Below, piece after piece: positions 1 through 5,125 of a stretch of DNA of 5,159 bases (positions are counted from its first letter, which is position 1; the number at the start of each line of letters is the position of its first letter). Position numbers and translations under genes: made by a program. The stretch comes from JBEIJQ01 sp040380145. GTDB taxonomy: Bacteria > Bacteroidota > Bacteroidia > Chitinophagales > Saprospiraceae. The stretch is from contig JBEIJQ010000192.1 in assembly GCA_040380145.1 (NCBI GenBank), positions 1-5,159 of the forward strand, given 5' to 3'. The notes beneath the pieces were generated by a model, which worked only from the letters and a program-made list of their open reading frames with translations, made no database searches and was not told where the DNA came from.

Positions 1-689
1 AGGATGTGCTCAACGACATCGAGATCCAAGGAGTCGGCCCGGTCGAGGGCAAAAGCCTGCTGCACCTGCAATGCCACTTCGGTCAAGACACCCTCTGCTG
101 GGCCCGGCGCGGAGCACGGGTCACGGGCGTGGATTTTTCGCCGGTGGCCCTCGATACGGCCAAGGCCCTCGCCGAAGAACTCGGTCTGGAAGCCCGTTTT
201 GTGCTCTCCGACCTGTATTCGCTGCCCGATGTACTGGACGAGCGCTTCGATGTGGTTTTTGCCTCTTACGGAGCCGTTTGCTGGTTGCCGGATCTGGAGC
301 GCTGGGCCGCCGTGGTTCGGCGATTCCTACGCCCGGGCGGTCTTTTTTTTCTGGCCGAATTTCATCCCGCGCTGATGATGCTCGACGACGGCTTCGAGCA
401 GATCGGCTATCCCTACTTCAACCGCGGGCCGCTGTTTTTCGATGTCCAGGGCACTTATGCCCAGCCCGATGCGCCCATCCGGAGCAGTGCCTGCGTCTGG
501 AACCATTCCCTCGCCGATGTGATCGGTGCACTGCTGCGGCAGGGGCTCCGATTGGAGTTTTTCCAAGAGTACGACTACAGCCCCTACAATTGTTTTCCCA
601 ACTTCGTGGAAACGGAAAAAGGCCGCTTCCGACATGCCGTTTATACGGGGAAACTGCCGTTGGTGTACGCGGTGGGGGCAAGAGGGTGA
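1..689 (+). CDS. Class I SAM-dependent methyltransferase, 5'-truncated by the window edge
   Basis: The reading frame is open through the left edge (the first complete codon is GAT at 3-5), so the start is outside the window. About 228 residues are visible up to the TGA at 687-689. Counting from the GTG at 6 as residue 1, the SAM-binding loop is the glycine motif around residues 19-37 (LLHLQCHFGQDTL), followed by the acidic ribose-binding residue D43 in VTGVDFS. A Rossmann strand follows at FDVVFASYG (81-89), and then the LRPGG turn (108-112). This matches the methyltransferase domain 11/25-type proteins that are common and mostly uncharacterised in Bacteroidota. Homologues, as I recall them, carry a few dozen residues before the visible part. 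The substrate is unknown; a small molecule is more likely than nucleic acid because no target-recognition domain is visible. The GTG at 6 and the ATG at 4 (a different frame) are not credible starts. The gene converges on dnaB. Confidence 0.88.
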   Translation, partial: DVLNDIEIQGVGPVEGKSLLHLQCHFGQDTLCWARRGARVTGVDFSPVALDTAKALAEELGLEARFVLSDLYSLPDVLDERFDVVFASYGAVCWLPDLERWAAVVRRFLRPGGLFFLAEFHPALMMLDDGFEQIGYPYFNRGPLFFDVQGTYAQPDAPIRSSACVWNHSLADVIGALLRQGLRLEFFQEYDYSPYNCFPNFVETEKGRFRHAVYTGKLPLVYAVGARG

Positions 690-820
690 AGTGTGATCGT
701 CGGTATTTGCTCCTGACCTTGCAAAGGGAAACCCCTCGAGTCCAAGTCCACTTGAGTAGTGGCCAACCATTGTTCGTCCGACCATTGGTTGTGATTTCGA
801 ACCTTACCCCTTACCCCCCC
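690..820. other. Convergent intergenic gap between methyltransferase and dnaB
   Basis: These 131 bases separate two genes that end towards each other, so at least one terminator is expected. I see one imperfect hairpin (735-756), a second short inverted repeat CAACCA/TGGTTG (764-769 and 786-791, 16-base loop) and a duplicated TTACCCC (804-817). Neither hairpin is followed by a clear T-tract in either direction, so no canonical intrinsic terminator can be called. No promoter or RNA gene was recognised. Confidence 0.5.
735..756. terminator. Possible weak hairpin between convergent genes
   Basis: CTCGAGT (735-741) pairs with ACTTGAG (750-756) as seven base pairs including one G-T wobble, with an 8-base loop. 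It sits between the stop codons of the methyltransferase and dnaB, where a bidirectional terminator would be expected. There is no T-run after it on either strand, so termination is an inference from position only. Confidence 0.22.
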
Positions 821-2359
821 TCAAAACGGCGGCTCGTCCGAATCCTCTTTCAAGTGGTCACCGTTCATCTTGGAGGGCAGTTTCTGTGCTTGGTGGCCAG
901 TGGAACCGAAGATGTCGTCGTCGGAGCCGCCAGATAGGTAGGACAGTCCGCTGTCGTGGTCGAGGTCGGAGAAGCGGGCGTACTGTCCGTCCCACTTGAG
1001 CTTGACGGTGTCTGTGGAACCGTTCCGGTGCTTGGCGACGATGATCTCGGCGATGCCTTTGACGGAATTGCCCTCGTCGTCCTCGAGGATGTTGTAGTAT
1101 TCGGGGCGGTAGATGAAACTCACGATGTCGGCGTCCTGTTCGATGGCACCGGATTCGCGCAAGTCGCTGAGCTGGGGCTTTTTGTTGCCGCCGCGGACTT
1201 CCACTTGGCGGCTCAGCTGCGACAGGGCGATCACCGGCACGTTGAGTTCCTTGGCCAAGGCTTTGAGCGAGCGCGAAATGGTGGAGATCTCCTGTTCGCG
1301 GTTGCTGCCTTTGTTGTCGGTGGTGGCGGTCATCAACTGCAGGTAGTCGATGACGATGAGCTGGATGTCGTGCTGCATCTTGAGGCGGCGGCACTTGGCG
1401 CGCAGTTCGAACACGTTGAGGCCCGGGGTGTCGTCGATGAAAATGGGGGCCTCGCTGAGGTTGTGGAGCTTGTGCTGCAGCTTGGCCAGGTCTTCTTTGG
1501 GGAGTTTGCCCTGGCGGAGCATTTCGGAGCTCACGCCGGCCTCCATCGAGATCAGGCGGTTGACCAGCTGCAGGTTCGACATTTCCAGCGAAAAGAACGC
1601 CACTCCTTTTTTGAAATCCACGGCGGCGTTGCGGGCGACGGCGAGCGTGAAGGAGGTTTTGCCCATGCCGGGGCGCGCGGCCACGATGACCAGGTCGGAC
1701 GACTGCCAGCCCGAGGTCAGGCGGTCCAGCGCCGTGAAGCCGGAAGGCACCCCGGTCAGACCGTCCACCTTGCCGGATATCTCTTCCAACTGTTTGAACG
1801 CCTTGGTCATCAGTTGCCCCATCGATTGTACGCCCTTGCCGAGGTTCTGCTCGGCCACGGCGAACAGGTTCTGCTCGGCCCGGTCGAGCAGGTCGAACAC
1901 ATCGGTGGTATCCTCGTATGCATCGCGGATGATGGAGGTGGACACGCGGATCAGTTCGCGCTGCAGGAACTTTTCCGCCACGATCCGCGCATGGAATTCG
2001 GTGTTGGCGGTCGAACCGATGCGGTTGGTCAACTCGACCAGGAAATACGGACCGCCCGCGCTGTCCAGTTCGCCCATCCGCTTGAGCTCCTCGGTGACGG
2101 TGAGCAGGTCGATGGGCTGGGATTTTTCGAACAGGTTGCGGATCGCCTGGTAGATCAGGCCGTGGGATTCCACATAGAAACTCTTGGACTGGAGGATGTC
2201 CACGACCATCGAAACCGCTTCGCGGTCGAGCATCAGGGCACCGAGGACCGCCTCTTCGAGCTGGAGGGCCTGTGGGGGCATCTTGCCGGCGGCGAGGGCG
2301 ATCTGCTCGCCGGTGCTTTTCTTGGACGGGGTTTGTCGGAAACTGACGACGCGCTTCAT
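821..2359 (-). CDS. dnaB: Replicative DNA helicase DnaB
   Basis: DnaB is the hexameric ATP-dependent helicase that unwinds DNA at the replication fork and recruits primase. With the ATG at 2359 it has 512 residues, somewhat longer than E. coli DnaB (471). The N-terminal helical domain spans about 28-130 (PPQALQLEEAVLGALM). A linker leads to the RecA-like motor from about 200. Walker A is ARPGMGKT (228-235, K234, T235), Walker B is LIVIDYLQL (334-342, D338), the motif III glutamine is Q381 in ALSQLSRQ, followed by LSDLRESGAIEQDAD (397-411), and the late arginine motif is KHRNG (443-447). The P-loop is uninterrupted, so there is no intein. The last 40 or so residues form an acidic, probably disordered tail (SDDD, KEDSDEPPF). 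The frame stays open back to 2584, but those 75 codons are Arg/Pro-rich, unlike DnaB, and cover the promoter and a DnaA box, so I chose 2359. No Shine-Dalgarno is visible. Transcription points away from the putative origin. Confidence 0.97.
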   Translation of the reverse strand: MKRVVSFRQTPSKKSTGEQIALAAGKMPPQALQLEEAVLGALMLDREAVSMVVDILQSKSFYVESHGLIYQAIRNLFEKSQPIDLLTVTEELKRMGELDSAGGPYFLVELTNRIGSTANTEFHARIVAEKFLQRELIRVSTSIIRDAYEDTTDVFDLLDRAEQNLFAVAEQNLGKGVQSMGQLMTKAFKQLEEISGKVDGLTGVPSGFTALDRLTSGWQSSDLVIVAARPGMGKTSFTLAVARNAAVDFKKGVAFFSLEMSNLQLVNRLISMEAGVSSEMLRQGKLPKEDLAKLQHKLHNLSEAPIFIDDTPGLNVFELRAKCRRLKMQHDIQLIVIDYLQLMTATTDNKGSNREQEISTISRSLKALAKELNVPVIALSQLSRQVEVRGGNKKPQLSDLRESGAIEQDADIVSFIYRPEYYNILEDDEGNSVKGIAEIIVAKHRNGSTDTVKLKWDGQYARFSDLDHDSGLSYLSGGSDDDIFGSTGHQAQKLPSKMNGDHLKEDSDEPPF

Positions 2360-2384
2360 AAAGATCTTGAACGGGAAATAACGG

Positions 2385-2393
2385 TGTGGATAA
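2385..2393 (-). promoter_or_regulatory. DnaA box, perfect consensus, overlapping dnaB promoter
   Basis: The plus strand reads TGTGGATAA, the exact complement of TTATCCACA. It lies 26-34 bases upstream of the dnaB start and overlaps the candidate -7 box by three bases, so bound DnaA could block or modulate dnaB transcription. Confidence 0.7.
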
Positions 2394-2398
2394 AGATA
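2391..2398 (-). promoter_or_regulatory. Possible dnaB promoter -7 box
   Basis: On the minus strand this reads TATCTTTA, seven of eight to the Bacteroidota sigma-A -7 consensus TAnnTTTG. It lies 31 bases upstream of the dnaB ATG at 2359, implying a leader of about 25 nucleotides. No TTG-type -33 element lies at the usual 19-21 base spacing. The box overlaps a perfect DnaA box (2385-2393). Confidence 0.4.
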
Positions 2399-2420
2399 AA
2401 TCGTTTGTTCGAATAAATCG
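2396..2420. repeat. Two direct 8-bp repeats (ATAAATCG) upstream of dnaB
   Basis: ATAAATCG occurs at 2396-2403 and again at 2413-2420, starts 17 bases apart, with TTCGAA between. The pair sits immediately upstream of the dnaB promoter candidate and a DnaA box. It might be a regulator or origin-protein site, but two short AT-rich copies could also be chance. Confidence 0.4.
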
Positions 2421-2598
2421 CCGCCCGGCATCCGATCGTCCAAAACAAAGGCGGCAGGGGCCCCGCCGTCCCGATGGGGCGAAACGGTTGGGGTAGGGGA
2501 GGATCCTGCGGATTTCCGGGAACGGTCCAAAGATAGATCGGTGGAAAATCCCGCACAAACTTCTCGCCGCCGGGGATCTCTCATCCATCAAAATCCAC

Positions 2599-2607
2599 TG
2601 TGGAAAA
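2599..2607 (-). promoter_or_regulatory. DnaA box, 8 of 9
   Basis: The plus strand reads TGTGGAAAA, differing from TGTGGATAA only at position 7. It is embedded in the short palindrome TCCAC-T-GTGGA (2594-2604). It is the first of three boxes within 41 bases. Confidence 0.55.
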
Positions 2608-2619
2608 CTCCCTTTCAGA

Positions 2620-2628
2620 TGTGGATAA
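2620..2628 (-). promoter_or_regulatory. DnaA box, perfect consensus
   Basis: The plus strand reads TGTGGATAA exactly. It lies 21 bases (start to start) from the box at 2599 and 11 from the box at 2631, about one or two helical turns, the kind of spacing that allows cooperative DnaA binding. Confidence 0.75.
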
Positions 2629-2630
2629 CT

Positions 2631-2639
2631 TGTGGAAAA
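2631..2639 (-). promoter_or_regulatory. DnaA box, 8 of 9
   Basis: The plus strand reads TGTGGAAAA, one mismatch, separated from the perfect box at 2620-2628 by only two bases and in the same orientation. Close tandem pairs like this are typical of DnaA-oriC arrays. Confidence 0.6.
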
Positions 2640-2643
2640 ACGG

Positions 2644-2665
2644 GCGGGGGAAAATTGCGCCCCGC
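2644..2665. other. GC-rich hairpin after the DnaA box cluster
   Basis: GCGGGG (2644-2649) pairs perfectly with CCCCGC (2660-2665) around a 10-base loop. It directly follows the three-box cluster. It shares its right arm with the alternative hairpin at 2662-2687, so the two structures are mutually exclusive. Confidence 0.4.
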
Positions 2666-2695
2666 GCGAAAGGACTGTTTTTGCGGGTTTTTTTT
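2662..2695 (+). terminator. Terminator-like hairpin plus T8 on the plus strand
   Basis: CGCGAAAG (2665-2672) pairs with TTTTTGCG (2678-2685) around loop GACTG, including two wobble pairs. C2662 and C2663 extend the stem to G2687 and G2686 across a one-base bulge. Eight T residues (2688-2695) follow at once, which is the form of a Rho-independent terminator for plus-strand transcription. No plus-strand gene lies upstream in this gap, so either an unrecognised transcript ends here or the structure serves another role. Confidence 0.4.
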
Positions 2696-2708
2696 GTCGA
2701 AAAAAAAA
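2688..2708. repeat. T8-GTCG-A9 palindrome
   Basis: A run of eight T, the loop GTCG, then nine A form an almost perfect inverted repeat. It can serve as the U-tract of terminators on both strands, as a bent-DNA element, or as an easily opened or cruciform-forming segment. It lies between the DnaA box cluster and the DnaA box next to the AT-rich tract. Confidence 0.6.
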
Positions 2709-2747
2709 CGGCCGTCGAGTGCTTCGCCGGCTCTTTTCCAGGGCCGG
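2700..2747 (-). terminator. Possible terminator of the mltG operon
   Basis: Read on the minus strand, transcripts leaving the metallo-hydrolase gene meet a GC-rich hairpin whose arms are CCGGC (2727-2731) and GCCGG (2743-2747), then a second GC-rich segment that can form CGGC/GCCG (2709-2712 with 2726-2729), then nine T (2708-2700). The stem touching the T-run is short and competes with the first hairpin, so the call is weak. Termination here would stop operon transcripts before the main DnaA box cluster and dnaB. Confidence 0.35.
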
Positions 2748-2748
2748 A

Positions 2749-2757
2749 TGTGGATAA
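2749..2757 (-). promoter_or_regulatory. DnaA box, perfect consensus, abutting AT-rich tract
   Basis: The plus strand reads TGTGGATAA exactly and runs straight into six T and the AT-rich tract. A DnaA box beside the melting region is the usual position from which DnaA filaments start unwinding. Confidence 0.75.
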
Positions 2758-2807
2758 TTTTTTAGGAAAAATTTTTTTCGAAAATAAAATAAAAAAAAAT
2801 ATGTATT
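2755..2807. other. AT-rich tract, candidate DNA unwinding element
   Basis: Only five of these 53 bases are G or C (2765, 2766, 2779, 2780, 2803), in a window whose genes are clearly GC-rich. It contains long A and T runs, including a 9-base A run at 2791-2799. It could act as the duplex unwinding element of an origin. Part of it may simply be the AT-rich 3' flank of the metallo-hydrolase gene. Confidence 0.55.
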
Positions 2808-2830
2808 CAGTTGAAAACGAGTAGTCGAAT

Positions 2831-3715
2831 TTATAATTCTTTCGTTTGCTGCCAATAACGGTACAGGCCGGCGACGGACATGAAGGCCGGGTTGGCGCCT
2901 TCGTATCGGGCGATGTCCCGAGGCGTCAGCCCGGCCCGGCGCAGCCCGTCGTGCACCCGCTCGGCGAAGCGGGGCACCACCTCGGACTGTTCCTCGCCGG
3001 CGGCCCAGTGGGGGCGGATCCATTCGGCCCAATCGTCGAGGGCGTTTTCGAGGCGGTCGAGGTGGTCTTCCACATCTTCCACACGGCCGAAGTGGGTCAG
3101 CCAAAGGGCCTTGGGCCGCAGTCCGCGGATCGTGGACAGGGACCGTTTCCAGTCGGGCAGGTGGATGTCGGGCGGCGGGCAGGGCGGGGTCACGGGGCCC
3201 GAGCCGATGCGGACGCCGGCCACATCGCCGCAAAAGACCTCGTCGCCCCATTGCCACGCGATGTGGTGCACGGCGTGCCCGGGGGTGTGCAGGGCCGTGA
3301 AGATATGGCCGCCGAACGAGAGGCTTTCGCCGTGCCCCACGGCGCGCAGGCGTTCCGGCGCGATGGGCCGCATTTCGCCCCAGAGGGTTTCCATTTCGTC
3401 GCCGTAGATGCGCTTGGCCGAGCGGTAGAGTTTTTCGGGGGCGGCCAAGTGGGGCGCTCCGAAGGGGTGCACATGTACGGTCGCGCCCGCTTCCGCCAAT
3501 GCCCAAGCGGCCCCGGCGTGGTCGAAGTGTATGTGGGTCAGCAGTACATGGCGCACATCCGAAACGGAGTGTCCGAGCGCGCGCAGTGAGGCCTCCAGCG
3601 AGCCGAAGGTGCTGTACGGACCGGATTCGATCAGGACGAGACCTTCCGGGGTTTCTATCAGAAAGGCGGCCACGGTATCGTCGCGGCCGAGGAAACGAAG
3701 ATCGATGACTTGCAT
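2831..3715 (-). CDS. Metallo-beta-lactamase-fold (glyoxalase II-like) metal-dependent hydrolase
   Basis: With the ATG at 3715 the protein has 294 residues and no signal peptide, so it is probably cytoplasmic. The metal-binding set of the MBL superfamily is complete: HIHFDH (H61, H63, D65, H66), the histidine of HTPGH (H147), the bridging aspartate of CGD (D164) and the histidine of THFG (H208). These would bind two metal ions for hydrolysis, as in glyoxalase II. After the last ligand, about 85 residues look mostly helical and end in the aromatic segment AGLYRYW (282-288). This tail recurs in a family of uncharacterised bacterial MBL hydrolases, so the substrate cannot be named. The frame is open back to 3937, but that extension overlaps mltG and is Pro/Ser/Arg-rich. 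A purine-rich AAGGAAAA stretch lies upstream of the chosen ATG. It starts 19 bases after the mltG stop, so the two are very likely co-transcribed. Confidence 0.9.
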   Translation of the reverse strand: MQVIDLRFLGRDDTVAAFLIETPEGLVLIESGPYSTFGSLEASLRALGHSVSDVRHVLLTHIHFDHAGAAWALAEAGATVHVHPFGAPHLAAPEKLYRSAKRIYGDEMETLWGEMRPIAPERLRAVGHGESLSFGGHIFTALHTPGHAVHHIAWQWGDEVFCGDVAGVRIGSGPVTPPCPPPDIHLPDWKRSLSTIRGLRPKALWLTHFGRVEDVEDHLDRLENALDDWAEWIRPHWAAGEEQSEVVPRFAERVHDGLRRAGLTPRDIARYEGANPAFMSVAGLYRYWQQTKEL

Positions 3716-3734
3716 GGCAAAGGGTTTTCCTTTT

Positions 3735-4784
3735 TCAATAAATGCCGCGGCGATCGAGCGCCTGCCGGTATTTGCGGGCGTTCTGGGCGTGCTGCTCGGC
3801 GGTGGCCGCGAAGTTGTGGTATCCCGAAAAATCCTCGCGGGCACAGAAGAACAGGTACTCGTGTTTTTCGGGCGCCAGCACGGCCTCGATGGAGGACACG
3901 GACGGCATCGTGATGGGGCCGGGGGGCAGCCCGGCATAGCGATAAGTGTTGTACGGTGAATCGGTTTCGAGGTGCCGGTTCAGGATCCGGCGCAGCCCGT
4001 GATCGCCGACCGCCCATTTGACCGTGGGGTCCGCCTGCAGGAGCATGCCGATGCGCAAACGGTTGAGGTACACGCCGGCCACGCGGGCCTTTTCGTCGCC
4101 CCTCGCGGTCTCGGCCTCCACGATGGAGGCGAGCACCACGGCCTCGATGGGGCGCAGTCCGAGGGCCTCGGCGGTCCGCACGCGCTCGGGGTCCCAAAAA
4201 CGGTCGTATTCCTTTTTCATCCGCCCGATGAACTCCTCGGGCGTGTCGGTCCAATACATCTCGTAGGTGTTGGGCAGGAACATGCCCCGAAAGGACTCCC
4301 GATCCAGTCCGTAACTGTCCGCCCGGTCGCGGGCGGCCGTCAACGCCGCGAGGATGGCCGCCGAATCGGCCTCGAAATAACGGTCGATGCGCCCGGCCAG
4401 ATCGGGTAGGTCGCGCGTGTTGTTGAAGGTCACTTTCACGGGGGATTGCCGGCCCGCGCGCAGCATCCCCACCAGTTCGAGGTTGGCCATCCCGTCGCGG
4501 AGGCGGTACCGGCCCGGCTTCACCCGGTCGTAGCCCCTCAGGCCCGCGAGCCGCACGAACGCGGCCTCGTCGCGCAGAAAGGGCCGCAGACTGTCGAGCG
4601 CCTGCTCCATCCCGCAGCCGGTGGGCAGCAGCACAAAGGCCTCGCCCTCGTCCGAAACCCGGACATTCGGGCCCACCAATCGTCCGTAAGCCCAATAGGC
4701 GCCGACGCACAGTAGCAACGCCGCACCGGCGGCCGCCCACCAAAATCGGCGGTTTTTCCAAAAAGGCAGGGTCTCTTTCTCCAT
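3735..4784 (-). CDS. mltG: Endolytic murein transglycosylase MltG (YceG family)
   Basis: MltG cleaves nascent peptidoglycan strands within the chain at the cytoplasmic membrane and is thought to set glycan length by ending polymerisation. The protein has 349 residues, close to E. coli MltG (340). A short basic N-terminus (KNRR) precedes one membrane helix at about 14-34, placing the rest in the periplasm. A LysM-like region follows at about 42-115, including VKPGRYRL (88-95). The catalytic YceG domain carries FLPNTYEMYW (169-178), LASIVEAETA (218-227), NRLRIGMLLQADPTV (241-255) and SPYNTYRYAGLPPGPI (276-291). E223 in the IVEAET motif matches the catalytic glutamate of E. coli MltG (E218). The ATG at 4784 is chosen because it gives the expected basic start and membrane anchor. 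The gene starts 9 bases after the stop of the small membrane protein and is followed after 19 bases by the MBL hydrolase, so this is an operon. No key residue is missing. Confidence 0.95.
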   Translation of the reverse strand: MEKETLPFWKNRRFWWAAAGAALLLCVGAYWAYGRLVGPNVRVSDEGEAFVLLPTGCGMEQALDSLRPFLRDEAAFVRLAGLRGYDRVKPGRYRLRDGMANLELVGMLRAGRQSPVKVTFNNTRDLPDLAGRIDRYFEADSAAILAALTAARDRADSYGLDRESFRGMFLPNTYEMYWTDTPEEFIGRMKKEYDRFWDPERVRTAEALGLRPIEAVVLASIVEAETARGDEKARVAGVYLNRLRIGMLLQADPTVKWAVGDHGLRRILNRHLETDSPYNTYRYAGLPPGPITMPSVSSIEAVLAPEKHEYLFFCAREDFSGYHNFAATAEQHAQNARKYRQALDRRGIY

Positions 4785-4793
4785 GGGATTGGA

Positions 4794-5087
4794 CTATCGC
4801 CGCGTTCGGCCGGGGCCGTCGAAATGTTCGTCGTAAGATTCGTCGTCGGTGCGCGACAGAAACGCCAGCGCCAATCCGCCGATGCCCATGGCGATTTTCA
4901 AGAAAAAGCCCAACCCGGCGCCGAAGGCATCCAAAAACAGCAGGTAAGGCACTTTCACGGCCACCAGTTCCAGAAAAATGGCCACGAAACCGTGGAGGAA
5001 CAGCAGGAATCCGACCACCAGCATCAGGTTGCGCTTGCGGGTGTCGGTCTTGTGGGCAGAGGCCGGGAGTTTGGAGGAATCGGGCAT
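4794..5087 (-). CDS. Small two-helix membrane protein of unknown function
   Basis: I do not recognise this family. With the ATG at 5087 the protein has 97 residues. A hydrophilic basic N-terminus (KTDTRKRN, 13-20) is followed by a first hydrophobic helix at about 21-44 and a second at about 47-78, which is glycine-rich and might bend at D53 and K64. The acidic-then-basic tail is RTDDESYDEHFDGPGRTRR (79-97). Both ends are probably cytoplasmic. The frame is open to the window edge, but the upstream -7 promoter box at 5118-5125 implies transcription starting near 5111, leaving about 24 leader bases before 5087. That rules out an upstream start from this promoter. It is the first gene of the cluster with mltG and the MBL hydrolase. 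A role in the cell envelope beside MltG is inference from position only. Confidence 0.75.
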   Translation of the reverse strand: MPDSSKLPASAHKTDTRKRNLMLVVGFLLFLHGFVAIFLELVAVKVPYLLFLDAFGAGLGFFLKIAMGIGGLALAFLSRTDDESYDEHFDGPGRTRR

Positions 5088-5117
5088 AAACGAAATGGGC
5101 CGGTGGTGATCGAGCGA

Positions 5118-5125
5118 CAAATATA
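5118..5125 (-). promoter_or_regulatory. Bacteroidota-type -7 promoter box for the small protein-mltG-MBL operon
   Basis: On the minus strand this reads TATATTTG, a full match to the Bacteroidota sigma-A -7 consensus TAnnTTTG. It lies 31 bases upstream of the ATG at 5087, giving a predicted start of transcription near 5111. The only TTG upstream (5157-5159) is 31 bases away rather than the usual 19-21, so a good -33 element is missing. Confidence 0.6.

Larger units (their letters stand above)
2360..2830. other. oriC: Candidate replication origin (oriC) or DnaA-binding locus
   Basis: This 471-base stretch between dnaB and the metallo-hydrolase gene has no convincing coding sequence. It holds three perfect DnaA boxes (2385-2393, 2620-2628, 2749-2757) and two 8-of-9 boxes (2599-2607, 2631-2639), all in the same orientation. 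Boxes 2599, 2620 and 2631 are closely packed. The box at 2749 directly abuts a tract of about 90% A+T (2755-2807), a good candidate DNA unwinding element. GC-rich hairpins and a T8/A9 palindrome lie between the two box groups. Known biology: DnaA binds TTATNCACA repeats and melts an adjacent AT-rich region, after which DnaB is loaded. That this locus is the chromosomal origin is inference. It could instead be a DnaA-titration or regulatory site. Hand-sampled strand composition shows no C-to-G switch here, which weakens the origin reading. Confidence 0.6.

Noticed and set aside
228..235. Intein in DnaB (positions are residues of the protein)
   Set aside because: The Walker A loop, a frequent intein site in DnaB, is continuous, and the whole motor domain reads through without insertion.
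4..375. Plus-strand frame starting with ATG at 4, preceded by AGG
   Set aside because: It is a shifted frame within the methyltransferase gene; its Cys/Ser/Arg/Pro-rich translation has no domain.
956..2416. Long plus-strand open frame (486 codons) opposite dnaB
   Set aside because: It is the antisense of a highly conserved helicase gene in GC-rich DNA. Its translation is Val/Gly/His/Glu-rich low-quality sequence with no recognisable domain, and it has no promoter.
2360..2584. 75-codon N-terminal extension of DnaB
   Set aside because: The frame is open but the residues do not resemble DnaB, and the stretch covers the promoter candidate and a DnaA box. The family N-terminus fits the ATG at 2359.
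2541..2824. Two plus-strand frames of 74 codons inside the non-coding gap
   Set aside because: They translate DnaA boxes and homopolymer runs, and show no conserved features or start signals.
858..3506. Minus-strand open frame of 882 codons crossing dnaB, the non-coding gap and the MBL gene
   Set aside because: It is extremely Arg/Pro-rich, as expected for a shifted frame of GC-rich genes, and overlaps two well-supported genes in another frame.
3716..3937. 74-codon N-terminal extension of the MBL hydrolase
   Set aside because: It overlaps the end of mltG almost entirely and is Pro/Ser/Arg-rich; the MBL fold begins right after the ATG at 3715.
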